Below, piece by piece: positions 30,539-38,860 of a stretch of DNA of 64,000 nt (its first letter is position 1; every line of letters begins with the position of its first letter). The notes under the pieces were generated by a model. The model was not told the origin of the DNA. It saw only the letters and a list, made by a program, of their open reading frames with translations, and did no database searches. This DNA comes from Spirochaetota bacterium (lineage in GTDB: Bacteria > Spirochaetota > Spirochaetia > Treponematales > UBA12059). The translations under genes were made by a program, and so were the position numbers. Location: the NCBI GenBank assembly GCA_018262985.1, contig JADFDI010000001.1:1-64000 (forward strand), in the 5' to 3' direction.

Positions 30539-31060
30539 GTGGCCACCATCACGCTCAAAGGCAATCCCATACACACCGTCGGGGAGCTGCCCGCCGTCGG
30601 CTCCAAGGCGCCGGACTTCAGGCTGACCAAGGCGGACCTGTCCGACGTCGGCCTCAAGGACTACGCCGGAAAGGTGAAGATCCTCAACATCGTGCCGAGC
30701 CTCGACACCGGCACCTGCGCCGCCAGCGCCCGCGCCTTCGAGATCAAGGCCGGGACGGTGCCCGGCGCCGTCGTCCTGACCGTCAGCCGCGACCTGCCCT
30801 TCGCCCAGGCGCGCTTCTGCAAGGCCGAGGGCATCGAGCACGTCGTGACGCTCTCGGTCCTGCGCGACCTCTCCTTCGGGAAGGACTGGGGAGTCGCCAT
30901 CGTCGACGGGCCGATGGCGGGCCTGCTTTCCCGCGCGGTGGTGGTCCTGGACGCCGCCGACCGCGTGGTTTTCACCCAGCAGGTGCCGGAGATAGCCCAG
31001 GAGCCGGACTACGCCGCGGCCCTGGCGGCCGCGAGGAAAGCGGCCATGTCGGCCTACTGA
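30539..31060 (+). CDS. tpx: Thiol peroxidase (atypical 2-Cys peroxiredoxin)
   Basis: A 173-residue Tpx that reduces hydroperoxides with thioredoxin. The peroxidatic Cys is in PSLDTGTCAASARAF and the resolving Cys in ARFCKAEGIEHV. The N-terminal beta-hairpin (ATITLKGNPIHTVGELP) and the total length match the family. I start at GTG 30539 because GAGGAGG ends 6 nt upstream; the ATG at 30533 would be too close to it. It is the second gene after fhs and ends at a long hairpin. It likely protects oxygen-sensitive one-carbon and fermentative enzymes. Confidence 0.95.
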   Translation: MATITLKGNPIHTVGELPAVGSKAPDFRLTKADLSDVGLKDYAGKVKILNIVPSLDTGTCAASARAFEIKAGTVPGAVVLTVSRDLPFAQARFCKAEGIEHVVTLSVLRDLSFGKDWGVAIVDGPMAGLLSRAVVVLDAADRVVFTQQVPEIAQEPDYAAALAAARKAAMSAY

Positions 31061-31069
31061 GGTCGCGGT

Positions 31070-31112
31070 CGCGCCGGACGGTCCCTTCCCTTGACTGGGG
31101 ACCTCCGGCGCG
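31070..31112 (+). terminator. Long hairpin after tpx overlapping the next promoter
   Basis: Left arm CGCGCCGGA plus GGTCCC (one bulged C) pairs with GGGACC plus TCCGGCGCG, 15 bp in all. The loop contains TTGACT, the -35 of the next gene. Confidence 0.6.
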
Positions 31113-31118
31113 TAAGCT
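31091..31118 (+). promoter_or_regulatory. Promoter of the HD-GYP response regulator
   Basis: TTGACT (31091-31096), a 16-bp spacer and TAAGCT (31113-31118). The -35 lies in the loop of the tpx terminator hairpin. No ribosome site lies before either possible ATG (31122, 31131). Confidence 0.55.
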
Positions 31119-31121
31119 TTC

Positions 31122-32198
31122 ATGGAAGCTATGGCGGCGACCGACGATCTCCCCATCGTCCTCTGCGTCGATGACGAGCGCATCATCCTCATGAGCCTCA
31201 AGATGGAGCTCAAGGACCGTTTCTCCGACCGCGCGCGCATCGAGACCGCCGACTCCGGGGAGGACGGCCTGGCCATCCTGCGCCAGTGCGTCGAGGAGGG
31301 CGACGACGTCGCCCTTATCATCTCCGACCAGCGCATGCCGGGCATGCACGGCGACCGCTTCCTCGAGGAAGCGCACAAGCTCGTGCCGGGCGCCCGCACC
31401 ATCCTGCTGACCGGCTACGCCGACATCGACGCCGTGAAGAACGCCGTCAACAAGGCCGACCTCTACCGCTACATCCCGAAGCCCTGGGAGTCCGAGGACT
31501 TCGCCCTGACCGTCGCCAAGGCCATCGACGCGCACATCCAGGCCAGGCTCGTGCTCGAGAAGCAGGAGCAGATCGAGCGCCTGACCGTGGCCATGGTCAC
31601 CGCGCTCGAGAACGTCAACCTCATCAACGACGAGAACACGGGCCTGCACATCAAGCGGGTGGGGTCGTATTCGGAATTCCTGGCGAGGAAGGCGGGGAAG
31701 GACGAGATCTTCTGCCGGCGCATCGGCCTTTACGCCTCGCTGCACGACATCGGCAAGGTGGGCGTGCCGCGCGAGATCCTCGTGAAGCCCGGGCGCTACA
31801 CGCCCGAGGAATTCGAGATCATGAAGAGCCACGTGCTAGTGGCCGAGCGCATGCTCGTCGGCGCGGACATCGACGACATGGTGCGGAACATCGCGCTCTA
31901 CCACCACGAGCGCTGGGACGGTTCCGGCTACATGCGCGGCCTCGCCGGCGAGCGCATCCCCCTCGAGGCGCGGATCGTCGCCGTGGCGGACGTGTTCGAC
32001 GCGCTGATCACCGAACGTCCCTACAAGCCGGCCCTGCCCGTGTCCGAGGCCGTGGATTTCATCACCAGAAGCTCCGGCTCGCAGTTCGACCCGAGGCTCG
32101 TGGAGCTGTTCCTGGCCAACGTGGACGAGGCCATCGAGCTCAAGGTCCTCATCGACGCGGAATACGCCCAGGAAGGGTTCGCTCCGCTGCCCGGCTGA
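31122..32198 (+). CDS. Response regulator with HD-GYP domain
   Basis: A 358-residue protein: receiver domain (residues about 11-135; phospho-acceptor Asp69 in LIISDQRMPG, Thr and Lys in LLTGYA and YIPKPW) followed by an HD-GYP domain. That domain has SLHDIGKVGVP with the metal-binding HD at 208-209 and HHERWDGSGYMRGLAGERIP. HD-GYP enzymes degrade cyclic di-GMP, so this is probably a two-component switch lowering c-di-GMP. The third GYP residue is Met (GYM), a mild deviation. No kinase is adjacent. The start could be ATG 31122 or, given the -10 at 31113-31118, ATG 31131, which would suit a leaderless mRNA better. Confidence 0.92.
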   Translation: MEAMAATDDLPIVLCVDDERIILMSLKMELKDRFSDRARIETADSGEDGLAILRQCVEEGDDVALIISDQRMPGMHGDRFLEEAHKLVPGARTILLTGYADIDAVKNAVNKADLYRYIPKPWESEDFALTVAKAIDAHIQARLVLEKQEQIERLTVAMVTALENVNLINDENTGLHIKRVGSYSEFLARKAGKDEIFCRRIGLYASLHDIGKVGVPREILVKPGRYTPEEFEIMKSHVLVAERMLVGADIDDMVRNIALYHHERWDGSGYMRGLAGERIPLEARIVAVADVFDALITERPYKPALPVSEAVDFITRSSGSQFDPRLVELFLANVDEAIELKVLIDAEYAQEGFAPLPG

Positions 32199-32216
32199 CG
32201 CCCGGTCCCGCGCCGG

Positions 32217-33098
32217 CTAGAGTCCGCTCGCCACGATGACGACGCGCCCTTCCCTGACCAGCGCCGAATTCTCCGGGGAACCGAAGATCCGCCGCGCGTC
32301 CTCGGTCGAGATGACCAGGTCGGTGCGGCCGTTCCCGAACACCATGCGCGCGCTGGCGCGGAGCGGCGCGTCGCCCACGCGTTCCTCGAGCCCCACCGAA
32401 TCGACGCTCGATGCGTAGCCGACCACCCCCCAGCGGGCGATGGCTCCGGGGGCGACCATGTTGGACTCGAGGACGCTGCCCATGTCGCCGTCCCATACTC
32501 GCGGGAAGAGGCAGGGCCTGACCGCCGCCTCCCCGTGCTCGCCGCGGACGGGCAGGGGCAGGGCGGCGTAGATCACTATGCCCGTGTAGGCGCCGGTCGG
32601 CGCCCACTCGAGGCTCGGCGGACGGTCCGAAGGGCTCGTGTGGCGGACGTAGAGGATCTCGAGCGCGGACAGGGGCAGCTCGAACGCCACCGAAAAGGTG
32701 GAAAAATCCGTCGAGAACGAACCGGAGACGCGGCGCCGCGACTCGAGCGCGCCCAGGACCGAGTCCACGTCTATCGTGCCGTCGGCGATCGTGTCGAGGA
32801 TGGTGCGGCGGGCGTCGACGGGAATGGAGAACAGCAGGTCCTTGGCGAGCGCGGGCAACGCGGCCTCGATGGCGCGCTCGGCCTCGATTCGCGCCGAGGG
32901 CAGGCGGAGCCCCGCGGCGCGGCCGTCGATGGTGGCGGTGAAGCGCACGAGGCGCGCCGACCAGTCGACGAAGCCGGAGAGGTTCGCCGCGCCGACCGCC
33001 GTGACGACGGGAGAGGCCGCCCGGGCTCCGGGCGCCGCGACGGCGAGCAGGACCAGCAGGATCGCGGCGAAAGCGTGGGGTGCCTGGTGGCGTCGCAT
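32217..33098 (-). CDS. Secreted protein of unknown function
   Basis: A 293-residue protein with signal peptide (RRHQAPHAFAAILLVLLAVA, cleaved near GARA). The mature part begins SPVVTAVGAANLSGFVDWSA and has alternating beta and Ala-rich helical segments such as ARIEAERAIEAALPALAKDL, features seen in periplasmic LPP20/FlgT-like families. The C-terminal half has a repeated pattern of strands (RTDLVISTEDARRIFG). It is the last gene of a three-gene minus-strand unit with the transglycosylase and a lipoprotein (67-bp gap), so an envelope role is likely. The start ATG follows GGGAGGG. No confident family assignment. Confidence 0.7.
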   Translation of the reverse strand: MRRHQAPHAFAAILLVLLAVAAPGARAASPVVTAVGAANLSGFVDWSARLVRFTATIDGRAAGLRLPSARIEAERAIEAALPALAKDLLFSIPVDARRTILDTIADGTIDVDSVLGALESRRRVSGSFSTDFSTFSVAFELPLSALEILYVRHTSPSDRPPSLEWAPTGAYTGIVIYAALPLPVRGEHGEAAVRPCLFPRVWDGDMGSVLESNMVAPGAIARWGVVGYASSVDSVGLEERVGDAPLRASARMVFGNGRTDLVISTEDARRIFGSPENSALVREGRVVIVASGL

Positions 33099-33165
33099 GA
33101 TCCCTCCCGGGGTGGGCCCAGAGGCTGAAAGGATGCGGGCTTGCGTCGAATCCCGCGGCAAGCCG

Positions 33166-34545
33166 CTAGAAGGGCGTCCCGCTATCCAATATCGGCACCT
33201 TGAGGGCCTGTCCTTCGCGGATGACGGCGTCGAGGGCCATGCCGTTCCGTTCCGCGAGCGTTTCCGGGCGCACTTCGTAGCGGAGGGCGAGGGCCCAGAG
33301 GGTCTCGCCCCTGGCCACCACGTGGGTGCCGTCGAAGGGACGGTCGTCGCGGGGGGCGTCCGGCGGCACGTAGGGCGCCACGTCCTTGAGCGCCGGTATG
33401 ACGACCTTCGTGCCGATGCGCATGGCCTCGGGCCTCAGGCCCGGGTTGAAGCGGAGGATGAGGGCGACGGAGACGTCGTAGTGCCGGGAGAGCGCGGAAA
33501 GCGTGTCCCCCGATCTCACCGCGTAGAGGTGGAAGCGCATGAGCTGCAGCTCGGGGCGCGAGAGGGCGGCTCGGACCGAGTCGGCGTATTCCGCGGGTAC
33601 CTTGAGGTTCCACTTCCGGTCCGGCGGGCTGACCGACCAGGCGAGCTCGGCGTTGCCCTCGCGGAGTCGCGCGACTGGCACCCCGGCGGCTTCCGCCAGC
33701 AGGACGAGGTCGACCGGCTTTTCGAGGGGCACGGTCACCCATTCGCGGACCGGATCCCAGCGCGGCTCGAGCCCGGACCTGCCGGGATAGGAGAGCATGA
33801 CGGCGGCGGCCATGAGCTTCGGCACGTAGTCCGCGGTCTCGGCCTTGAGGAAGCCGCGTTCCGAGAGCTCGAAGTAGTCGCGGGTGCCGGCGGCGGCGAT
33901 GGCGCGCTGCACCGCTCCGAGGCCGGCGTTGTAGGCCGCCAGGGCGAGGTACCAGTCGCCGAGCTGCTCGCGGTTGTACGCGAGCTTGCGGAGAGCGCCT
34001 TCGGTGGCCTTCATGAAATCGCGGCGCTCGTCGACCCATTCGTCCACGCGCATGTCGTAGCCCGCGATCGAGTTCGTCATGAACTGCCAGAGGCCTACGG
34101 CGCCCGATCTCGAGACCGCCCAGGGATGGTAGTCGGACTCCACGACGGGCAGCCAGGCGAGCTCGGCCGGCAGGCCGTGCGCGGAGACGCGCTCCTTGAT
34201 CCAGTCGAGGATGGGCTCCGCGCGGTCCAGGGCCCGCTCGAGGCGCTTCAGTCCGTCGGCCTTGCGATACGAGGCCAGGAAGCGCTCGAAGCGCGCCTCG
34301 CCCCAGGGGGGCTCGATGTCGAAGCGGTGCTCCGCGGCGTGGTTGCGCCCGGCGGGAACGGGGACCGAGCCGGGGAGCGGGGGGAGCGAGCGGGACGGCG
34401 CGAGGCCGCGCGGCGGAGGCGGCTCCGGGGCGGCGGGCGGCGGGAGGGAGGCGGTCTCGGTAGTTCCCGCTCCGGGGAGCCCGGCCTGGGCCTCCAGCCC
34501 GGCAGCGAGGCCCAGCGCGAGGAAGAGAAGCAGGACCGCGCGCAT
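33166..34545 (-). CDS. Membrane-bound lytic transglycosylase, MltD-like, two LysM
   Basis: A 459-residue murein-cleaving enzyme. A signal peptide is followed by a Pro-rich linker (residues about 30-65). The SLT domain has catalytic Glu136 in LPVVESDYHPWAVS, then GAVGLWQFM and ALAAYNAGLGAVQRA. Two LysM peptidoglycan-binding repeats follow, near 346-392 (YAVRSGDTLSALSRHYDVS) and 410-455 (HVVARGETLWALALRYEV). This is the MltD arrangement. It starts 2 bp after the stop of the lipoprotein gene upstream, so the two are co-transcribed and probably coupled. Likely role: peptidoglycan turnover or making room for envelope machines. The longer open frame upstream overlaps the lipoprotein gene and is rejected. 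Confidence 0.92.
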   Translation of the reverse strand: MRAVLLLFLALGLAAGLEAQAGLPGAGTTETASLPPPAAPEPPPPRGLAPSRSLPPLPGSVPVPAGRNHAAEHRFDIEPPWGEARFERFLASYRKADGLKRLERALDRAEPILDWIKERVSAHGLPAELAWLPVVESDYHPWAVSRSGAVGLWQFMTNSIAGYDMRVDEWVDERRDFMKATEGALRKLAYNREQLGDWYLALAAYNAGLGAVQRAIAAAGTRDYFELSERGFLKAETADYVPKLMAAAVMLSYPGRSGLEPRWDPVREWVTVPLEKPVDLVLLAEAAGVPVARLREGNAELAWSVSPPDRKWNLKVPAEYADSVRAALSRPELQLMRFHLYAVRSGDTLSALSRHYDVSVALILRFNPGLRPEAMRIGTKVVIPALKDVAPYVPPDAPRDDRPFDGTHVVARGETLWALALRYEVRPETLAERNGMALDAVIREGQALKVPILDSGTPF

Positions 34546-34547
34546 GC

Positions 34548-35597
34548 TCAGGGGCGCTCCCCGAAATAGATGCCGGCCCATTCCCATTGGCCGTGGACGT
34601 CCGGATCCGCCGGAAAGTCGATCTTGCGGAAATAGAGGTACCAGGTCGAGATCCGGTCGGACCAGCCGCTCGTCCGCAGGAAGGCTTCCCGGGCGTTCGA
34701 GCTCGGATCCCAGTCCGGCGCCGCCTGGACCTTGACCCCGCGCATGAATTCCGCGAACTCGAACAGCTTCTGGGCGTTTCCGAGCTCCGTGCTCTGGTGC
34801 CAGCTCATCGCGAAGAAGCCGACCCGCGCGCGCAGGCGACGGAGCGCCGCGGGGTCCCCGTCCGCGAGCGCCTTGCGGACGCGCGAGGCGAGGTCGTCGA
34901 GCCGCACGAAAGTCCAGTCCTTCTGGCTGGAGGAGAAGTCGAGCAGGTTGCGGGCGTAGCGCTGGGCGTCGGGGTAGCCGGGCACGACGCTCTCGCCTTT
35001 GGGAATGAAGCGCTTGTACGCGTCGAGGGCCTCGGCCCAGTCGCCGATGGCCTCGTAGTCCTTGCCCAGCAGGAAGAGCTCCGCGCCGAGGTCGACGCGG
35101 TCGGCGAAGCGCGAGATGACCGCTCGACGGTAGTCCAGCCGCCGCTCCGGGGCGTCGGCGAGCTCGATGAGCTTGCGCAGGCAGGCCAGGTGGACGGACT
35201 CGCCCTTCACGAGGAGGTCGGGATGATTCTTGACGGCGCGGTCGAACCATAGTTCCGCTATCGGCGCGTCGTCGAGCTCTATGTAGGCATGACCGATGGC
35301 CATCAGGTGGTGGGCGGAGTACTCGTCCTCCGGGCGCGCTTCCACGAGGCCCTGGAGGAAGTCGGCGAGCCGGGTCCATTCGCCGCGGCGCCTGAAGGAG
35401 TCGGAAACCGCCTGGATGACGGCGAAGCGCTCCTCGCCCGCGATGGACGGGTCGTCGAGCAAGGTGAACAGGTCGCGGAGCTCCGAACGTTCGGCGCGGC
35501 CCGAGTCGTCGAAGTACCAGCCGCGCGGCGACGTGCAGGAGAGGGCCGAGAGGGCGCCTGCAGCCAGCGCGAGCACCAGGGGAAGGCCGCCTCGCAT
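34548..35597 (-). CDS. TPR-like lipoprotein
   Basis: A 349-residue protein with lipobox LSALSC at residue 21 and a mature part made of helical pairs resembling TPRs (AEYSAHHLMAIGHAYIEL region, GAELFLLGKDYEAIGDWAEA, and others). The C-terminal 80 residues are rich in aromatic residues (WSDRISTWYLYFRKIDFP). It heads the three-gene operon with the lytic transglycosylase. Its ATG lies 7 bp after a -10 element and lacks a ribosome site. It may be an outer-membrane partner for the transglycosylase; this is inference from gene order. Confidence 0.78.
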   Translation of the reverse strand: MRGGLPLVLALAAGALSALSCTSPRGWYFDDSGRAERSELRDLFTLLDDPSIAGEERFAVIQAVSDSFRRRGEWTRLADFLQGLVEARPEDEYSAHHLMAIGHAYIELDDAPIAELWFDRAVKNHPDLLVKGESVHLACLRKLIELADAPERRLDYRRAVISRFADRVDLGAELFLLGKDYEAIGDWAEALDAYKRFIPKGESVVPGYPDAQRYARNLLDFSSSQKDWTFVRLDDLASRVRKALADGDPAALRRLRARVGFFAMSWHQSTELGNAQKLFEFAEFMRGVKVQAAPDWDPSSNAREAFLRTSGWSDRISTWYLYFRKIDFPADPDVHGQWEWAGIYFGERP

Positions 35598-35604
35598 GGG
35601 CGCG

Positions 35605-35656
35605 ATGCTAGCACGCTGAAAGCGCTGTTGGCAAGGATGGAAGGGGACGATACAAT
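35605..35656. promoter_or_regulatory. Divergent promoters with overlapping -35 boxes
   Basis: Rightward: TTGGCA (35628-35633), 17 bp, TACAAT (35651-35656), 6 bp before ATG 35663. Leftward: TTGCCA (35634-35629), 18 bp, TAGCAT (35610-35605), 7 bp before ATG 35597. The two -35 boxes share TTGGCAA on opposite strands, so the two polymerases exclude each other. Confidence 0.65.
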
Positions 35657-35662
35657 CAAGGT

Positions 35663-36235
35663 ATGCCCCGCATCGCGCGTTCCCGCAAAGGCGCCGACAT
35701 ACTCTTCGTCGGCGCGGTGATACTTCTCGTGGCCGGCATCTGGCTCCTCCCCGTGACCACCGGGACGGCGACCCGCCCGGGGCGGCTCTGGCCTCTCCTG
35801 CTCGTCGGCGCGGGCGCGATCTGGCTCTACCTGGCGCTTTCGCGGCGCTTCACCTCCGGCGCGGTCTTCGGCGGCACCATGCTCGGACTCTCCGGCCTCC
35901 TCCTCGTGCTGTCGGAATTCCTCGGGTGGCGCACGAGCCAGATCTGGCCGCTCTTCATGATCGTGCTGGGCCTGTCCCTGCTGGCCAAGGGCGTCAGCAG
36001 GTCTCGCAGCCTGACCGCTTCCTACCTCGTTCCCGCGTTGTGCTTCATCGGGCTCGGCGTGTTCTTCGCGGCGTTCTCCTTCGACGCCACGCCGCTTTCG
36101 TTCATGCAGTTCATGCGAGCCTACTGGCCGCTCGCCTTCGTCGTCGGCGGCGCCGGGCTCTTCGGCGCCTGGGCTCTCGGCAGGAGTCCGCTGGCGCCGC
36201 CGCGGCGGCGGCGGGGACGGGAAGGGAAGGCATGA
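35663..36235 (+). CDS. Small multi-pass membrane protein
   Basis: A 190-residue protein with about five membrane helices (GADILFVGAVILLVAGIWLL, RLWPLLLVGAGAIWLYLAL and others) and a basic C-terminal tail. The repeated WPL...VLGLSLLAKG pattern resembles the LiaF/DUF5668-type membrane regions of envelope stress proteins. It is followed by an overlapping lipoprotein gene (ATGA), so the two are coupled. The ATG is probably at the very start of the mRNA. Function unknown; an envelope-sensing role is possible. Confidence 0.72.
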   Translation: MPRIARSRKGADILFVGAVILLVAGIWLLPVTTGTATRPGRLWPLLLVGAGAIWLYLALSRRFTSGAVFGGTMLGLSGLLLVLSEFLGWRTSQIWPLFMIVLGLSLLAKGVSRSRSLTASYLVPALCFIGLGVFFAAFSFDATPLSFMQFMRAYWPLAFVVGGAGLFGAWALGRSPLAPPRRRRGREGKA

Positions 36236-37956
36236 GTCGACGCCCCGGTCGCGCGGACCCGGTCGGGTTTTCGCGACCATGGCGGGCGGCGCTCGCCACG
36301 GCGCTGCTGGCGGCCGCGCTAGCCTCGTGCGCGGGGACCGCGCCGGTTCCCGCGGGCGGCGTGCCGCTCGAGACCCGGGCGGTTCCCGACCCGGCGCGGG
36401 CCGAGCGCGGCGCCATCGAGGCGGCCTTGTTCCTGGGCACGCCGTCCTCGTTCTCCGAGGCCGCGACCCTCGCGCTTTCCGCCGAGCACATTCCCGCCGT
36501 CGACGCGCAGGCCTATCGCTACCTGGCCATCGAGGCGGCGACGATCGTCTACGGTCAAGCACCGGGCGGCGCCGCCTCCGCGGATCCGCCCATCGGGCAT
36601 CCGTGGGTCGCCGCCCTGGGCGACGCGAAGGCGGGTCGCCTGCCCCGCGACCCGGCCGACCGACTGGCCGACTTCTTCGCCCTGCTGGCCGCCTTCAGGA
36701 CCGATTCGAAGGAACTGGCGCGCGGGGCCGTCGAGGCAGCCGCGCGCGTGCGGTCGCGCTCGGCGGGTTCGACGCTGGCCGCGCTGTCCGAGGCCCGCGC
36801 GCGCGAATCGCGCGTGGAGTACGCCGACGCGCTCCTCGCCTGGGAGGCCGCGCTCGCCCTCGACCCGGCCAACGTTCCGGCGCTGCTCGGCCGGATCCGG
36901 GCGCTGCTCGCGCTCGGCCGTCCGGCGGAAGCCGCCGCGGCCGTGGAAGCCGCCTCTTCCTCGCTTCCCCCCTCGCGCGAGCGCGACAAGCTCTACGCCC
37001 GCGCCCTCTTCGCCTCGGGGCGCAGGGCGGAGGCCGAGCCGCTCGTCGCCAAGGTGCTCACCTCGGATCCGCTCGACGCGGATTTCCTCCTCATGCGCGC
37101 ATCCATGCTGGCGGACTCCGGCGCGTGGCGGCAGGCGGCGCCCCTGCTCGACGCCCTCGGGGGGCTCAGGCCGAACGACCGGGCCTACCTCCTGCTCAGG
37201 GTGCGCTCCTCGCTCGAAGGGACGAGGAACCGCGAGGACGCTGAACGCTGGGCGCGCAAGGCGCTCGCGACCTTCCCGGGCGACCTCGAGATAGCGCTGA
37301 TCGCGTCGGAGGTGCTCGCCACCGGCACCCTCGAGGACATCGCGGAGTCGCGCACGCTCGCGGCGCTGGTGCTGGCCGCCAGACCCGGCGACTCGCGCAC
37401 GCTCCACACCCTGCTGGCCGCGTCCGCGGCGCTCGGGGACTGGGCGGACGCCGCGACGCGCGTCGACGCCATCCTGCGGGGCGGCCTCGATCTGCGAAGC
37501 TACGCCTCGGCCTTCGAGGCGTACCTGCGCACCGGCCGGCTGGCCGAGGCGGCCGGAATCGCGGAAACCTGGCTCGCCTCGGACCCCGGAAGCGAAAGCG
37601 CCACGCTCGCGCTGCTCCGGATCCGCGTGCTGCGCGGCGAACGGGCCGCGGCCGCCGAGCTCGCGACCAGGGCCCTGGCCTCGGGCGGGTCCGCGCGCTT
37701 CCGTTCGACGGTCTACTACCTCCAAAGCCGCACGCAGGCCGCCGACGACAGCATCCTTTCCTCCCTGCGTTCGGCCCTCGTGGAGGACGCGTCCAACGTC
37801 GAGGCCCTGGCCGCGCTCTACGACTTCTACGCGAGGCGTTCGGACCTGGAGAAGGCGCGCTTCTACCTCAGGCAGGCGCTGTCGCTGGCTCCCGGCGATC
37901 CGGAGCTCGCGAAGCGCCGGGAGGACCTGGCCGCGCGCGGGGTCGCGACTCCCTGA
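36232..37956 (+). CDS. Large TPR lipoprotein
   Basis: A 574-residue protein: basic N-terminus, hydrophobic helix and lipobox ALASC at residue 33, then a long array of Ala/Leu-rich helical hairpins, at least ten TPR-like units. Examples are LDPANVPALLGRIRALLALG, DADFLLMRASMLADSGAW and YFYARRS-type segments near the end. It probably scaffolds envelope protein assembly. The gene begins within the stop of the membrane protein gene (ATGA, 36232-36235) and ends within the apparent start of the TIGR02757-like gene, making a coupled three-gene string. Confidence 0.8.
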   Translation: MSRRPGRADPVGFSRPWRAALATALLAAALASCAGTAPVPAGGVPLETRAVPDPARAERGAIEAALFLGTPSSFSEAATLALSAEHIPAVDAQAYRYLAIEAATIVYGQAPGGAASADPPIGHPWVAALGDAKAGRLPRDPADRLADFFALLAAFRTDSKELARGAVEAAARVRSRSAGSTLAALSEARARESRVEYADALLAWEAALALDPANVPALLGRIRALLALGRPAEAAAAVEAASSSLPPSRERDKLYARALFASGRRAEAEPLVAKVLTSDPLDADFLLMRASMLADSGAWRQAAPLLDALGGLRPNDRAYLLLRVRSSLEGTRNREDAERWARKALATFPGDLEIALIASEVLATGTLEDIAESRTLAALVLAARPGDSRTLHTLLAASAALGDWADAATRVDAILRGGLDLRSYASAFEAYLRTGRLAEAAGIAETWLASDPGSESATLALLRIRVLRGERAAAAELATRALASGGSARFRSTVYYLQSRTQAADDSILSSLRSALVEDASNVEALAALYDFYARRSDLEKARFYLRQALSLAPGDPELAKRREDLAARGVATP

Positions 37957-38825
37957 ACCGACGCGGGCCGTCCCATCCCGATCCGGCACTCGCCGCCTTC
38001 CTCGACCGGGCTTACCGGAGCTTCGCGAAACCGGAATGGATCCACCCCGATCCGCTCGAGCTGGTGAGGCGCTACGCGGATCCCGAGGACCGCGAGGTCG
38101 CCGGCCTGGTCTGCGCGACCCTGGCCCTGGGCGGCGTCGCCGTCATCCTGCGCTCCGCCGGCACCGTGCTGGACGCGCTCGGCGAGCGGCCGGCGCGGAA
38201 CCTGGCTCGCGAAACCGACGCCCGCCTCAGGACGCGGCTCGAAGGCTTCAGGCACCGCTTCTTCGACGGAGGCGACCTGGCCGCCTTGCTGGGAGCCGTC
38301 CGCGACCTCCGGGAGGAATCCGGGGGACTCGAGCGCGTCTTCGTCGACGGCGACGACGGGTCCGAGGCGGATTACGCGAGGGCGGCCTCCGCCCTCGTGC
38401 GCGCCTTGGTCGCCCGCGCTCCGCGTCGGCCCGACGGGAAGCCATGCTGGCCGGTAAACCTGCTTCCCGATCCGGCGCGCGGCTCGGCTTCGAAGCGGAC
38501 CTTCATGTACCTCCGCTGGATGGTGCGCCGGGACGAGGTCGACCCGGGCGGCTGGGAGCGCTGCGATAGCGCGCGGCTCGTCGTTCCCCTCGATACGCAC
38601 ATGGGGGCGGCCTGCCGCGCGCTCGGCCTCGTTTCCCGGAGGGCGGACGACCTCAAGGCGGCCCGGGAGGCGACCGCGGCGTTCAGGCTCTACGACGCGA
38701 GCGATCCGGTGCGCTGGGACTTCGCCTTGACCCGGCCCGGCATCCATCCCCGCCTGGTGGCCGGGGCGTGCTTCGACAGCCTGGACGAGCGCCTCGCCCA
38801 TCCCGGGAGCGATACGCGAGCTTGA
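37953..38825 (+). CDS. TIGR02757/DUF2400-family protein with apparent CTG start
   Basis: About 290 residues. The family hallmarks are WIHPDPLELVRRYADPEDREVAG, LASKRTFMYLRWMVRR-like (here SASKRTFMYLRWMVRRDEVD) and RLVVPLDTHMGAACRALGL. The fold resembles helix-hairpin DNA glycosylases, but no function is proven. Conserved sequence extends upstream of the first standard start codon (GTG 38064) to at least the WIHPDPL segment. No ATG, GTG or TTG exists in frame there. The only candidate is CTG at 37953, which overlaps the upstream TGA as CTGA. Termination-coupled initiation at CTG is therefore proposed. A frameshift or sequence error near the junction is the alternative. Confidence 0.75.
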   Translation: MNRRGPSHPDPALAAFLDRAYRSFAKPEWIHPDPLELVRRYADPEDREVAGLVCATLALGGVAVILRSAGTVLDALGERPARNLARETDARLRTRLEGFRHRFFDGGDLAALLGAVRDLREESGGLERVFVDGDDGSEADYARAASALVRALVARAPRRPDGKPCWPVNLLPDPARGSASKRTFMYLRWMVRRDEVDPGGWERCDSARLVVPLDTHMGAACRALGLVSRRADDLKAAREATAAFRLYDASDPVRWDFALTRPGIHPRLVAGACFDSLDERLAHPGSDTRA

Positions 38826-38850
38826 CGGCTCATCGGGGGCCGGATAGTCT
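38822..38850 (+). promoter_or_regulatory. Promoter of the cyclase gene
   Basis: TTGACG (38822-38827), a 17-bp spacer and TAGTCT (38845-38850). It overlaps the stop codon of the preceding gene. The ATG at 38861 follows after 10 bp without a ribosome site. Confidence 0.65.
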
Positions 38851-38860
38851 GCCTACCATA

